Positions 46,350-56,756 of a DNA stretch of 64,000 nucleotides are shown one piece after another (within the stretch, counting starts at the first letter, position 1; every line of letters begins with the position of its first letter). This stretch comes from JAVBQJ01 sp031549115 (GTDB lineage: Bacteria; Verrucomicrobiota; Lentisphaeria; Victivallales; Victivallaceae), in contig JAVBQJ010000082.1 of the NCBI GenBank assembly GCA_031549115.1, forward strand, positions 1-64,000, given 5' to 3'. A model generated the notes under the pieces. That model was given only the letters and a program-made list of their open reading frames with translations, did not search any database and was not told the DNA's origin. The translations under genes were made by a program, and so were the position numbers.

Positions 46350-46820
46350 CTACCACCTATAGTGCGCGAAAGCCTTGTTAGCCATCGCCATTTTGTAGGT
46401 ATCGTCCTTCTTCTTGATGGCCGAACCGGTATTTTCAAAAGCGTCGAGAAGTTCGCCGGCGAGGGCGTCTTTCATCGACTTGCCCTTACGGCCGCGCGCA
46501 TAGCTGGTCAACCAGCGCATCGCCAACGCAACCTGGCGTTCGTTGCTCACTTCCACCGGAACCTGATACGTGGCACCGCCGACGCGGCGGCTCTTGACTT
46601 CCAGCTTCGGTCTGACATTTTCGAGCGCGGTCAAAAAGACCTCCAACGGTTCCATTCCCTGCTTGCGCTCACCGATCACTTCAAACGCGCCGTAAACAAT
46701 GCGCTGCGCGGTGGACTTCTTGCCACAAGCCATAATCGTATTGATCAGGCGCGCCACCAACTCACTGTTGTACTTAACGTCAGGCGTCAATTCCCGCTTA
46801 ACTGCACTGCGTCTTCTCAT
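46350..46820 (-). CDS. rpsG: 30S ribosomal protein S7
   Basis: The 156-residue protein has the S7 pattern (KRELTPDVKYNSELVARLIN, EVKSRRVGGATYQVPVEV, RKGKSMKDALAGELLDA). S7 organises the 16S rRNA 3' domain and the E site. It lies 87 bp after rpsL; fusA follows directly. Confidence 0.98.
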   Translation of the reverse strand: MRRRSAVKRELTPDVKYNSELVARLINTIMACGKKSTAQRIVYGAFEVIGERKQGMEPLEVFLTALENVRPKLEVKSRRVGGATYQVPVEVSNERQVALAMRWLTSYARGRKGKSMKDALAGELLDAFENTGSAIKKKDDTYKMAMANKAFAHYRW

Positions 46821-46907
46821 TTCACCTTGTCCTTATCGCAAATTACTATTTGGTTTTCAACGAACCGACGGGAGTCACCCGTCAAATTGAACTGTTGATC
46901 CGAAAGA

Positions 46908-47312
46908 TTACTTCTTCTTTCCGGTTGCCGCCGGCTGGCCCGGCTTCGGCCGCTTCGCACCGTACTTCGAACGGCCCTGGCGGCGCTTATCCACACCCAG
47001 CGAATCCAGCGCGCCGCGGACGATGTGATAACGCACGCCCGGCAAGTCACGGACACGACCGCCCTTGACCAGCACCACCGAGTGCTCCTGCAAGTTGTGG
47101 CCTTCGCCGCCGATGTAGGCGTTGACTTCATTGCCGTTGGTCAAACGCACACGCGCAACCTTACGCAACGCGGAGTTCGGCTTCTTCGGCGTACGGGTCG
47201 TCACCTGAAGACAGACGCCACGGCGCTGCGGGCAGGCTTCCAAAGCACGTGCTTTGCTCTTCTTTACTTTCTTGTCTCGTCCGAAACGGACCAGCTGATT
47301 AGTTGTCGGCAT
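46908..47312 (-). CDS. rpsL: 30S ribosomal protein S12
   Basis: The 134-residue decoding-centre protein has the conserved TPKKPNSALRKVARVRLTNG and GGRVRDLPGVRYHIVRGALD segments, including the lysines where streptomycin-resistance changes occur in other bacteria. AGGTGAAAG precedes the ATG. It is the first gene after the rpoC terminator, so a promoter should lie in the AT-rich gap 47313-47435; I could not fix its hexamers. Confidence 0.98.
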   Translation of the reverse strand: MPTTNQLVRFGRDKKVKKSKARALEACPQRRGVCLQVTTRTPKKPNSALRKVARVRLTNGNEVNAYIGGEGHNLQEHSVVLVKGGRVRDLPGVRYHIVRGALDSLGVDKRRQGRSKYGAKRPKPGQPAATGKKK

Positions 47313-47435
47313 CTTCTTTCACCTGTTTTCCATGAATGCTATACGTTAAAAAATTTTCATACAATAATGCATATCGAGACTATATAAAGTAACGTTTTTT
47401 TGAGAATTTGCAAACCCAAATCCGGGAAATGCGTC

Positions 47436-47482
47436 AAAAAACACGAAAAAACTTCCAACCGGGCACAAATACCCGGTTGGAA
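47436..47482 (-). terminator. Rho-independent terminator of the rpoBC operon
   Basis: On the minus strand a perfect 11-bp stem (TTCCAACCGGG with CCCGGTTGGAA) and an 8-nt loop occupy 47453-47482, followed by T runs. It lies 10 bp after the rpoC stop and separates rpoBC from the str-S10 cluster. Confidence 0.88.
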
Positions 47483-47491
47483 ATTCTATTT

Positions 47492-50400
47492 TTACGCGGT
47501 TATGCCGGCTTCCGGCTCCGCCACAATCTCCTCGGTCGGGATCTCGCCCTCGCTCAGAGTCACCGGTTCCAATGCCGGCAATTCCCGTTCGATCTCCTTG
47601 CCGTAATACTTGAGCCGGACCGACTGCAGTATCTCGGTGCCCGTGCCCGCCGGAATCAGGTGTCCGGTGATCACGTTTTCCTTGAAACCGCTCAGATTGT
47701 CCGACTTGCCGAGCGTCGCCGCTTCCGTCAGGATCCGGGTGGTGTCCTGGAACGAAGCCGCCGAAATGAAACTTTCGGTTTCCAGCGACGCTTTGGTGAT
47801 ACCGAGCAGAATCGGTTCCGCCGCCGCCGGGCGTCCGCCGCGCTCGATCACGCTGTAGTTGAGACGCTCGAAGTTGACCCGGTCGACCATTTCGCCGACC
47901 AGATAGTCGGTATCGCCCGAATCGGTGACCCGAACCTTCTGCATCATCTGACGGATGATGATCTCGATGTGCTTGTCGTTGATTTCCACACCCTGCGCAC
48001 GGTACACCAGCTGAATCTCATCGACCAGATAGCGCTGCAGCTCATGCGGACCGCAAACTTCCAGCAGCACATGCGGCACCACCGAACCTTCGGTCAGCTT
48101 CTGCCCCTTCTTGACGAAGTCGCCTTTGCTGACCGTCAGGTGTTTGTTGATCGGAATGTTGTTGTGCTCTTCGATAATCCCCGATTCCAGGTTGCGGATG
48201 GTCAACTGCCGCTTGCCGCGCGCCAGCTTGTCCACTTCGACGCAACCGTCGATACGGGCGATTTCCGCCACTTCCTTCGGAATGCGCGCTTCGAACAACT
48301 CGGCGATACGCGGCAACCCCCCGGTGATGTCCTTGTTCTTGGCCGACTGCCGCGGCACACGGGCCACCATCATACCGGGCGTGACTTTGGCGCCCGCCTT
48401 GGTCATCAGGAACGCGCCTGCCGGCAACGGATAGTTGGACAGGAACTCGCCGCCTTCGCCCTTCACCACAATCTGCGGATGCAGGTCTTCACGGTGCTCC
48501 ATGACGGTTATTTCTTCGGTGCCGCCGCGCTTCTGGCGGTTCAGCGTCACGCCTTCCACCAGGTCATGCAGCTCCACCACACCCTTTTCTTCGATAATAA
48601 TCGGCACGTGGTACGGATCCCAGTGCACGAACTGCTCGTTGGTCTTGACCGTATAGCCGTCGGGCTTCTCCAGCACGGCACCGGCTTCCAGATCGTAACG
48701 GTCGAGCTCGGCGTCGCGTACTGCGTCGCCCCAGTAATCGTAATCCTTGTTATAGAATCCGCCGATGACCGCCGCTTCTTCCTGCGCCCGTTTCCGCGCT
48801 TCCGCTTCCTCGCGCTTGGCTTCGGCTTCGTCATAGACGATGATATAACCGTTCTTGTTGACGACGACAACCTCGCCCTTCTGGTTTTTCACCGTGCGGA
48901 CGTTGACCCACTTGACTGTGCCGGCCTTGCGCGCCGTGATCACCGGCTGCTTGTAAGCCGAAGACGCCGTACCGCCGATATGGAACGTACGCATCGTCAA
49001 CTGGGTACCCGGTTCCCCGATGGACTGGGCGGCAATGATGCCGAGCGCGTCCCCGAGCTTCGCCACCCGGTCGCTTGCCAGGTTGCGGCCATAGCACTTC
49101 ACGCATACGCCGCGCCCGGTTTCGCAGGTCAGCGTCGAACGGATCAACACCTTCGAAATGCCGCGCTTCTCGATCACCTCGGCGACCGGCAGCGTGAATT
49201 CCTCACCGGCGCCGACGATCAGACGGCCGTCGCCGAACGCCGGGTCTTTGATGTCCATCGCGCTGAAGCGGCCGATGACACGGTCGCGCAGCGGCAGGAT
49301 GGTTTCGTCGCCTTCGACAATCGCACTGACCCAGATACCCTTGACCGTACTGCAGTCCTCTTCGGTACAGATCACGTCCTGCGCCACGTCGACGAGCTTA
49401 CGGGTCATGTAACCCGAGTCCGCCGTCTTCAACGCGGTGTCGGCCAACCCCTTGCGGGCGCCGTGGGTGCTGATGAAGTATTCCAGCACCGACAGGCCTT
49501 CGCGGAAGTTCGAAATAATCGGCCGTTCGATAATGTCGCCCGACGGCTTGGCCATCAGGCCGCGCATACCGGCCAACTGCTTGATCTGGTCCTTGCTGCC
49601 GCGGGCCCCGGAGTCGAGCATCGCGTACATCGGGTTGACTTCGCCCTTGCGCGACTCGCTCTCCAGTTTGGCAAACAATTCGGCGGCGACGGCGTTACTG
49701 GTTTGACTCCAGATGTCGACCACCTTGTTATGGCGTTCGCCTTCGGTCAGCACGCCGTTGTTGTACTGGTCGACCACCTTGTCGATCTGTTCGCGGGCAT
49801 CGTTGATCAACGCCTCCTTCTTTTCCGGCACCTTCAAGTCGGTCACCGAAATCGACAACCCGGCCAGGGTCGCGTGCTTATAGCCGAGATCCTTCAAGTC
49901 GTCCAGCAATTTGATGGTGCGTTCATGTCCGGCAATCTTGTACGACGCGCTGATCAGCTGTCCCAGTTCCTTCTTCTTCGCGGCGCGATTGAAGAAGCCC
50001 AGCCGCGGATCCCAGATTTCATGAAAAAGGCAGCGCCCCGGCGAAGTGACGATAAACTTGTTCTCCTTGTCGCCGTAAATCGTATCCTTGCCGTAATCCG
50101 GGTTCGGAATCTTCACCGCGTCATGAATCCGGATGTGGCCGGTGCTCATCGCATACAGGACTTCGAAATAATCGCTGTACAGCCGCGCTTTTTCTTTGTT
50201 GCGCGGCTCAATGGTCATATAGTACGACCCGAGCGTGATGTCCTGCGTCGGCGAGGTGATCGGCTTGCCGTTCGCCGGCGAGAAGATGTTGTTCGGCGCC
50301 AGCATCAACAGCTTGGTTTCCATCTGCGCTTCGTTGCTCAGCGGCACGTGGACGGCCATCTGGTCCCCGTCGAAGTCGGCGTTGTACGCGGTACACACCA

Positions 50401-51763
50401 GCGGGTGGATCCGCAGCGCCGAACCTTCGATCAACACCGGATCGAACGCCTGGATACTCAACCGGTGCAGCGTCGGCGCCCGGTTCAGCATGATCGGATG
50501 CCCCTTGGTCACCTCTTCGAGGATATCCCACACCACCGCTTCGCCGCGCTCGATCATCTTTTTGGCGCCGCGGACGGTGTGCGCATAACCGCGCCCCTTC
50601 AAGTGGCGGATGATGAACGGTTCGAACAGAACCAGAGCCATCTTTTTCGGCAAACCGCACTGGTGCAATTTCAGTTCCGGGCCGACCACGATCACCGAAC
50701 GGCCGGAGTAGTCGACACGCTTACCCAGCAGGTTCTGGCGGAAACGCCCCTGCTTGCCTTTGAGCATATCGGACAACGACTTCAGCGACCGGTTGCCGGC
50801 GCCGGTCACGGCTCGGCCGTGACGGCCGTTGTCCATCAGCGCATCCACCGCTTCCTGGAGCATGCGCTTTTCATTGCGAATAATGACTTCCGGGGTGCTC
50901 AACTGCAACAGATTTTTCAAACGGTTGTTGCGGTTGATCACGCGACGGTACAGATCGTTGAGGTCGGAGGTGGCAAAACGGCCGCCTTCCAGCGGCACCA
51001 GCGGACGCAAATCCGGCGGAATCACCGGCAGCACCGACAGAATCATCCACTCTGGACGGCTGTTGGAGTTGATGAAGCCTTCCACCAGCCACAGCCGCTT
51101 CGACAGTTTCTTGCGGATGGCCTTGTTTTTGGTCCCTTCCAGGCTGATCTCCAGCTCCGCTTTTAATGCCGGCAGGTCGATGCGCTCCAACAGCGTCTTG
51201 ACCGCCGGCGCCCCCATGTCGGCCTGAAAAGCGTCGCCGTAGTCTTCGCGCGCCTGGCGGTATTCGAGCTCATCCATCGTATGTCCGACTTCCAACGGCG
51301 TATCGCCCGGGTCGGTGACCACATACGACTCGTAATAAACGACCCGCTCCAATGCCTTGGCGGTCATGTCCAGCATCAGCCCGATACGGCTCGGCGTACA
51401 CTTGAAAAACCAGATATGGGAGACCGGCACCGCCAGTTCAATATGCCCCATCCGTTCCCGGCGCACCTTGGCCTGGGTCACTTCCACGCCGCAACGGTCG
51501 CAGACAATCCCCTTGTGCTTGACCCGCTTGTATTTGCCGCAATTGCACTCCCAGTCCCGGGTGGGACCGAAGATGCGCTCGCAGAAGAGTCCGCCCTTTT
51601 CCGGCTTGAAGCTGCGGTAGTTGATGGTTTCCGGCGTTTTGACCTCTCCATAGCTCCAGGAGCGGATCACTTCCGGACTGGCGACATTGATCGACACCGC
51701 GTCGAAAGAGTTCGCTGAGGTTTTCCCCAAAAGTTCGCGATAAGCGAAAGTATTGTCAATCAC
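47492..51763 (-). CDS. rpoC: RNA polymerase subunit beta prime
   Basis: The 1423-residue subunit has the N-terminal zinc site (CNCGKYKRVKHKGIVCDRCG near residue 75), the catalytic magnesium loop NADFDGDQM near 468, the second zinc site (CETGRGVCVKCYG near 880) and a full C-terminus. The length is normal for a bacterial beta prime without a large insertion. It lies 13 bp after rpoB and ends at a strong terminator. A long open frame on the opposite strand is a GC-bias shadow. Confidence 0.99.
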   Translation of the reverse strand: MIDNTFAYRELLGKTSANSFDAVSINVASPEVIRSWSYGEVKTPETINYRSFKPEKGGLFCERIFGPTRDWECNCGKYKRVKHKGIVCDRCGVEVTQAKVRRERMGHIELAVPVSHIWFFKCTPSRIGLMLDMTAKALERVVYYESYVVTDPGDTPLEVGHTMDELEYRQAREDYGDAFQADMGAPAVKTLLERIDLPALKAELEISLEGTKNKAIRKKLSKRLWLVEGFINSNSRPEWMILSVLPVIPPDLRPLVPLEGGRFATSDLNDLYRRVINRNNRLKNLLQLSTPEVIIRNEKRMLQEAVDALMDNGRHGRAVTGAGNRSLKSLSDMLKGKQGRFRQNLLGKRVDYSGRSVIVVGPELKLHQCGLPKKMALVLFEPFIIRHLKGRGYAHTVRGAKKMIERGEAVVWDILEEVTKGHPIMLNRAPTLHRLSIQAFDPVLIEGSALRIHPLVCTAYNADFDGDQMAVHVPLSNEAQMETKLLMLAPNNIFSPANGKPITSPTQDITLGSYYMTIEPRNKEKARLYSDYFEVLYAMSTGHIRIHDAVKIPNPDYGKDTIYGDKENKFIVTSPGRCLFHEIWDPRLGFFNRAAKKKELGQLISASYKIAGHERTIKLLDDLKDLGYKHATLAGLSISVTDLKVPEKKEALINDAREQIDKVVDQYNNGVLTEGERHNKVVDIWSQTSNAVAAELFAKLESESRKGEVNPMYAMLDSGARGSKDQIKQLAGMRGLMAKPSGDIIERPIISNFREGLSVLEYFISTHGARKGLADTALKTADSGYMTRKLVDVAQDVICTEEDCSTVKGIWVSAIVEGDETILPLRDRVIGRFSAMDIKDPAFGDGRLIVGAGEEFTLPVAEVIEKRGISKVLIRSTLTCETGRGVCVKCYGRNLASDRVAKLGDALGIIAAQSIGEPGTQLTMRTFHIGGTASSAYKQPVITARKAGTVKWVNVRTVKNQKGEVVVVNKNGYIIVYDEAEAKREEAEARKRAQEEAAVIGGFYNKDYDYWGDAVRDAELDRYDLEAGAVLEKPDGYTVKTNEQFVHWDPYHVPIIIEEKGVVELHDLVEGVTLNRQKRGGTEEITVMEHREDLHPQIVVKGEGGEFLSNYPLPAGAFLMTKAGAKVTPGMMVARVPRQSAKNKDITGGLPRIAELFEARIPKEVAEIARIDGCVEVDKLARGKRQLTIRNLESGIIEEHNNIPINKHLTVSKGDFVKKGQKLTEGSVVPHVLLEVCGPHELQRYLVDEIQLVYRAQGVEINDKHIEIIIRQMMQKVRVTDSGDTDYLVGEMVDRVNFERLNYSVIERGGRPAAAEPILLGITKASLETESFISAASFQDTTRILTEAATLGKSDNLSGFKENVITGHLIPAGTGTEILQSVRLKYYGKEIERELPALEPVTLSEGEIPTEEIVAEPEAGITA

Positions 51764-51776
51764 GGTATAATCCCCC

Positions 51777-54700
51777 TTATTGATTGTCCCGGACTTTCTT
51801 CACGGTACGGATGTCCAGCCCGAGACTCTGCATTTCCTTCAACAACACGTTGAACGACTCAGGCCGACCGGCTTCCAGCACATTGTGTCCCTTGACGATG
51901 GATTCATAAATTCGTGCCCGGCCGGTCACGTCGTCGGACTTGACGGTCAGCATTTCCTGCAGGTTGTACGCCGCGCCGTATGCTTCCAGCGCCCACACTT
52001 CCATTTCGCCGAAGCGCTGTCCGCCGTGCTGCGCCTTGCCGCCCAGCGGCTGCTGGGTAACCAGCGAATACGGACCGACCGCGCGGGCGTGGATCTTGTT
52101 GGCCACCAGGTGGTCCAGCTTCAGCATATAAATCTGCCCCACCATCACGCGCTGGTCAAAACGATCCCCGGTGCGGCCGTCGAACAGGTTGACCTTGCCG
52201 TCATACAGATAGCTGCTATCCTCCTGTTTGCGGAAGCCCCAGTGATAATTGCGCCCGGTTTCCTCCTCCACGCGCTCGTTGGCCTGTTGCATCAGATCGA
52301 TCATCGTCTCCTCGGAGATACCGTCGAACACCGGAGTCGCGACCTTGAACCCCAGGATCTTCGCCGCGAAACCGACGTGCGTTTCCAGCACCTGTCCGAT
52401 ATTCATCCGGCTCGGCACGCCGAGCGGGTTCAAAACGATATCCACCGGCGTTCCGTCTTCCAGGAACGGCATATCTTCCATCGGGACGATCCGCGACACG
52501 ATACCCTTGTTGCCGTGGCGGCCGGCCATCTTGTCGCCGACCTGCAGTTTGCGCTTGCAGCCGACGTAGACTTTGACCTTCTTGATCGTACCCTGATCGT
52601 CACCGTCGTTGGAACGCTGCGAATCGCGCTCGAACTGCATTTCGACCTCTTCGAACTGCGGTTTATAGACATCGATGATTTCGGTCAACGATTCCTTCAA
52701 CGGACAATCTTCCATCGTCCAGCTGTTGTATTTCGCCGCCAGCTTCTGAATCGAACTTTTGGTCACCTTCCGATTGGAACCGACCAGGACCGCCTCTTCT
52801 TCGGCGGCCGAGGAATCCAGAATCGGGAACGGCAGCTTCTGCCCGAGGATCAAGTCCGACAGACGCGACGTCAGTTCATCGATCAGCGCATCGCGGTTCT
52901 GGCGATAGACCTCCTTGACCCGGCGGGTTTCGGCCCGGGCTTCGGTCGCGGAACGGCCGGCGCCCAGCTGATCTTTCGCGTATTCAATACGGACATCCAT
53001 CACAATGCCGCCCTTGCCGGAGGACACCACCAGGCTCGAATCCTTGACGTCCGCGGCCTTTTCGCCGAAGATCGCCCGCAGCAGCCGCTCTTCCGGCGCC
53101 AGTTCGGTTTCGCTCTTCGGCGTGATCTTGCCGACCAGAATGTCTCCCGGTTTCACTTCGGCGCCCTCGAGCACCACACCGTTCGGTCCGAGATTCCGCA
53201 GCGCCTCTTCGCTGACATTCGGAATATCCCGGGTGATTTCTTCCGGTCCCAGTTTGGTTTCGCGGCTGGTGATTTCGAATTCATCGACATGAACACTGGT
53301 ATAGACGTCCTCTTTGACCAACCGCTCGCTGACGATGATGGCGTCTTCAAAGTTGTAGCCGCCCCACGGCATGAATGCCACCAGCACGTTTTTCCCCAGG
53401 CCCAATTCGCCGAATTCCGTCGACGCGCCGTCGGCGATGACATCGCCCTTCTTCAACACCTGGCCGCGCCGGATAATCGGACGCTGGTTGATACAGGTCC
53501 CGGCGTTGCTGCGCAGGAACTTGAACAGCCGGAACACCTGCGGATTCGGATCCTGGGTTTCGCCCAACGGCAAACCGTCGGTCGTAATCACAATCCGGTT
53601 GCTCGACACTTCGGCGGCAATCCCGTCGGCCTTGGCCATTTCAACAGCGCGCGAATCGCGGGCAATGCGTTCCTCAAGACCGGTGCCGACCAGCGGCGAC
53701 TCGGTCGTCAGAAGCGGAACCGCCTGACGCTGCATGTTCGATCCCATCAACGCGCGGTTGGCGTCGTCGTGCTCCAGGAACGGGATGATGCCGGCCGCGG
53801 CGCTGACCAGCTGCTTCGGCGAAACGTCCATATATTGGACACTTTCACGCGGCAGCTCTTCGGATTCGCCCTTGTAACGGCTCATCACCATCGGGCGGAC
53901 AAAGCGTCTTTCGTCATCGACCAGGGCGTTGGCCTGGGCGATCACGAAGCTCTCTTCCACATCGGCGGTGAGAAAATCGATCTTGTCCGTGACCTTGCCG
54001 TCTTCGACACGGCGGTACGGGGTTTCCAGAAAACCGTATTTGTTGATCACGGCATACAGCGACATCGACGAAATCAAACCGATATTCGGGCCTTCCGGCG
54101 TTTCGATCGGGCAGATCCGGCCGTAATGGCTGGCGTGAACGTCGCGGACTTCGAAACCGGCCCGGTCGCGGCTCAAGCCGCCCGGTCCCAACGCGCTCAA
54201 ACGGCGCTTGTTGGTCAACTCGCTCAATGGATTGGTCTGATCCATGAACTGCGACAGCTGGTTCCGGGCGAAGAAATCGCGGACCACGCTGGAAAATGCT
54301 TTCGGGTTGATCAGCTTGTTCGGCGTAATGCTGGATTCCTCGCCGTTGATCAACGTCATCCGTTCCCGGATCAGACGCTCCGTACGCAGCAAACCGACCC
54401 GGCAATGATTCTGCATCAGTTCGCCGACGGTCCGGACGCGCCGGCTGCCGAGGTGGTCGATATCGTCGACGGCGCCGCCGGTATGGCGCAGACGGATCAG
54501 GGCCTTGGTGGCCTCCATCAGGTCCTGCGGCACCAGAGTGCGTTCGGTCAGCGGCAGATCCTGCTTCAACCGCTCATTGATCTTGTAGCGGCCGACCGTA
54601 CCGAGGTCATAGCGCTTGATATCGAAAAACAGACGCTTGATCAGGACTTCGGCATTCTTGACGTTCGGCGGATCGCCGGGACGCATACGCCGGTAAATTT

Positions 54701-55595
54701 CTTTCAGCGCTTCCTCGCTGTTGCGGGCCGGATCGCGGCGCAGGCAACCGATCAGATAGCTGTCGCCATCCGGGATATAGGCCAGATCGACCTGCTTGAT
54801 TTCGGCTTCCTGGAGCAGCTTCAGGTGGTTTTCGGTGAGCTGCACCAGTTCGTCGATAATCACCACGCCGTCGGCGTTGGTAATGTCGTCGACCGTATAA
54901 TAGTTGGCAAGATCTTTGACTTTCAGCAACGAAGTGACGGAACGGCTCTTCACATCGTAGACTTCGCTCAGGATCGCCTTGTTGGTTTCGTAGCCGATCG
55001 CCCGCAGGAAGGTGGTAATCAAAAATTTGCGGCGGCGGCGGCGGCGGTCCAGATAAATATAAATATAATCGTTGATGTCGAACTGCACTTCCATCCAGGA
55101 ACCGCGGTCCGGAATAATCCGATAGCTGTAGAGAGTGCGGCCGGAAGTGTGCCGGTTCTTTTCAAAGCAGATGCCGGGCGACCGGTGCAGCTGGCTGATA
55201 ATGACGCGTTCGGCTCCGTTGATGACGAAGGTGCCGCGATCGGTCATCATCGGGATATCCCCCATGAACACCTCTTCCGGGATTTCCACGCCATTGTGTT
55301 TGACCAGGAACTTCACGTACAACGGGGCACAGTAGATATCCCCGTCCTTGATGCAGTCCACGACATCGATCTTCGGATCGCCCAGCGTATAGGAGACAAA
55401 TTCAATCGACATTTGACGGTCGAAACTGACAATCGGGAAGATCTCCTTGAACACCTCCTGAAGCCCTTTGTCCAGGCGTTCCGCCGGGAGCAAATCTTTC
55501 TGGAGGAAGTCCCGATACGAGTCAATTTGCAGTCCGATCAAGTCGGGCACCGCCAAAACATCCTGTAGTTTACCAAAATTTACGCGCTCTGTCAT
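51777..55595 (-). CDS. rpoB: RNA polymerase subunit beta
   Basis: The 1272-residue subunit shows the conserved beta segments, including the rifampicin-pocket region (SQFMDQTNPLSELTNKRRLS, then LGPGGLSRDRAGFEVRDVH) and the C-terminal GQIYMLKLDHLVANKIHARA and MEVWALEAYGA clamp segments. It follows rplL after a 216-bp gap with an attenuator-like hairpin, as in the enterobacterial rplJL-rpoBC arrangement. Confidence 0.99.
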   Translation of the reverse strand: MTERVNFGKLQDVLAVPDLIGLQIDSYRDFLQKDLLPAERLDKGLQEVFKEIFPIVSFDRQMSIEFVSYTLGDPKIDVVDCIKDGDIYCAPLYVKFLVKHNGVEIPEEVFMGDIPMMTDRGTFVINGAERVIISQLHRSPGICFEKNRHTSGRTLYSYRIIPDRGSWMEVQFDINDYIYIYLDRRRRRRKFLITTFLRAIGYETNKAILSEVYDVKSRSVTSLLKVKDLANYYTVDDITNADGVVIIDELVQLTENHLKLLQEAEIKQVDLAYIPDGDSYLIGCLRRDPARNSEEALKEIYRRMRPGDPPNVKNAEVLIKRLFFDIKRYDLGTVGRYKINERLKQDLPLTERTLVPQDLMEATKALIRLRHTGGAVDDIDHLGSRRVRTVGELMQNHCRVGLLRTERLIRERMTLINGEESSITPNKLINPKAFSSVVRDFFARNQLSQFMDQTNPLSELTNKRRLSALGPGGLSRDRAGFEVRDVHASHYGRICPIETPEGPNIGLISSMSLYAVINKYGFLETPYRRVEDGKVTDKIDFLTADVEESFVIAQANALVDDERRFVRPMVMSRYKGESEELPRESVQYMDVSPKQLVSAAAGIIPFLEHDDANRALMGSNMQRQAVPLLTTESPLVGTGLEERIARDSRAVEMAKADGIAAEVSSNRIVITTDGLPLGETQDPNPQVFRLFKFLRSNAGTCINQRPIIRRGQVLKKGDVIADGASTEFGELGLGKNVLVAFMPWGGYNFEDAIIVSERLVKEDVYTSVHVDEFEITSRETKLGPEEITRDIPNVSEEALRNLGPNGVVLEGAEVKPGDILVGKITPKSETELAPEERLLRAIFGEKAADVKDSSLVVSSGKGGIVMDVRIEYAKDQLGAGRSATEARAETRRVKEVYRQNRDALIDELTSRLSDLILGQKLPFPILDSSAAEEEAVLVGSNRKVTKSSIQKLAAKYNSWTMEDCPLKESLTEIIDVYKPQFEEVEMQFERDSQRSNDGDDQGTIKKVKVYVGCKRKLQVGDKMAGRHGNKGIVSRIVPMEDMPFLEDGTPVDIVLNPLGVPSRMNIGQVLETHVGFAAKILGFKVATPVFDGISEETMIDLMQQANERVEEETGRNYHWGFRKQEDSSYLYDGKVNLFDGRTGDRFDQRVMVGQIYMLKLDHLVANKIHARAVGPYSLVTQQPLGGKAQHGGQRFGEMEVWALEAYGAAYNLQEMLTVKSDDVTGRARIYESIVKGHNVLEAGRPESFNVLLKEMQSLGLDIRTVKKVRDNQ

Positions 55596-55744
55596 AGCCC
55601 ACCATTTCCCTTAAATCAACCACCTGAAAGCAAATTTTTTTGCAAAAAACTGCCGAAAAAACCGGAGATCCCGTTCCGATCCCCTTGGTCGGCCGGCGGC
55701 GGCATTGCGAATTACCCTCGAAACACCGCCAAACCCAGCCATCT

Positions 55745-55791
55745 AAACACAAAAGAACGGCAGGAACCCTTTGAAAGAAATTCCCGCCGTT
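55745..55791 (-). terminator. Attenuator-like hairpin between rplL and rpoB
   Basis: On the minus strand an 11-bp stem (AACGGCGGGAA with TTCCTGCCGTT, one G-T pair) and a 13-nt loop lie 21 bp after the rplL stop, followed by an interrupted T-rich stretch. Position matches the partial terminator that adjusts the L12-to-polymerase ratio in enterobacteria; that role here is inferred. Confidence 0.65.
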
Positions 55792-55811
55792 TTTGCCGAC
55801 GCGATACGAAG

Positions 55812-56198
55812 TTACTTCACTTCGACCGTGCCGCCGGCTTCTTCGAGCTGCTTCTTCATCTTGGCAGCTTCGTCTTTGGAAACGCCTTCCTTGACCGGTT
55901 TCGGAGCACCTTCGACCAGGTCCTTGGCTTCCTTCAGTCCGAGACCGGTGATGGCACGGACTTCCTTGATCACCGCAACCTTCTTGTCACCGGCAAAACC
56001 GGCCAGGATCACGTTGAATTCGGTCTTTTCTTCGACCGCTTCGGCAGCCGCGGCAGCCGGAGCCGCCGCCATCATCGCAACCGGAGCCGCGGCGCTCACG
56101 CCGAGGCGCTCTTCCAAAGCCTTGACCAGCTTGGAAAGCTCCAACACAGTCATGTTCTCAACATAGTCGATGAACTGATCCATAGTAACTTCCGACAT
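55812..56198 (-). CDS. rplL: 50S ribosomal protein L7/L12
   Basis: The 128-residue acidic stalk protein has an N-terminal dimerisation segment (LELSKLVKALEERLGV), an Ala-rich hinge (residues 40-56) and the C-terminal factor-binding domain (TEFNVILAGFAGDKKVAVIK, GLGLKEAKDLVEG). It follows rplJ by 33 bp and is followed by a hairpin before rpoB. Confidence 0.98.
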   Translation of the reverse strand: MSEVTMDQFIDYVENMTVLELSKLVKALEERLGVSAAAPVAMMAAAPAAAAAEAVEEKTEFNVILAGFAGDKKVAVIKEVRAITGLGLKEAKDLVEGAPKPVKEGVSKDEAAKMKKQLEEAGGTVEVK

Positions 56199-56231
56199 AG
56201 TGTAATACCTCCAAAATTTAGTTTGTTACAA

Positions 56232-56756
56232 TTAGGCTTGTTTTTCACGTTCTTCTTTGTAGGCGTTAAGCACATTGAGAATCGTAGCAGCCTTCGCATT
56301 GAGAACACTGACCAGATCCCGTGCCGGCGCTTGGAGCACACCAAGCAACTGCGCCTGCAATACTTCTTTGGGCGGCAACGCGGCAACCGCACCGACATCC
56401 GCCGACGTCAATAACACGCCTTCGAAATATCCGCCCTTTGCTTCCAACTGCTGACGCGTCTTGCCGAAATCCAGAATGGTCTTGGCGACCAAGCTCGGAT
56501 CGCCCTTGCCGGCAATCAAAGCCGTACCGCCGGTGAGCTCCAAACTCTGCAGAGCATCCAATCCGAACGTTTCAGCAGCTTTCTTGATCAGCGTATTCTT
56601 TAAAACGTGACATTCCGCCTGGTTTTTCGCCAGACTGCCGCGCAGCTCGGAGAGGTCTTTCACCTTCAAACCGAGATAGGACACGAAGTAAACGTAGTCG
56701 GAGTCCTTCAAAAGACCGCCGATGTAGTTCACCAGATGAAGCTGTTCATTTCTCAT
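56232..56756 (-). CDS. rplJ: 50S ribosomal protein L10
   Basis: The 174-residue stalk base protein has the L10 pattern (VNYIGGLLKDSDYVYFVSYL, CHVLKNTLIKKAAE, and a C-terminal helix for L12 dimers). Its ATG overlaps the rplA stop by one base, which couples L1 and L10 translation. Confidence 0.97.
   Translation of the reverse strand: MRNEQLHLVNYIGGLLKDSDYVYFVSYLGLKVKDLSELRGSLAKNQAECHVLKNTLIKKAAETFGLDALQSLELTGGTALIAGKGDPSLVAKTILDFGKTRQQLEAKGGYFEGVLLTSADVGAVAALPPKEVLQAQLLGVLQAPARDLVSVLNAKAATILNVLNAYKEEREKQA

Noticed and set aside
47408..55568. Very long open frames on the plus strand opposite rpoC and rpoB, each over 1200 codons
   Set aside because: They mirror the real genes in a GC-rich genome where stops are rare in the antisense frame; the products are low-complexity and resemble no family, while rpoB and rpoC are unmistakable.
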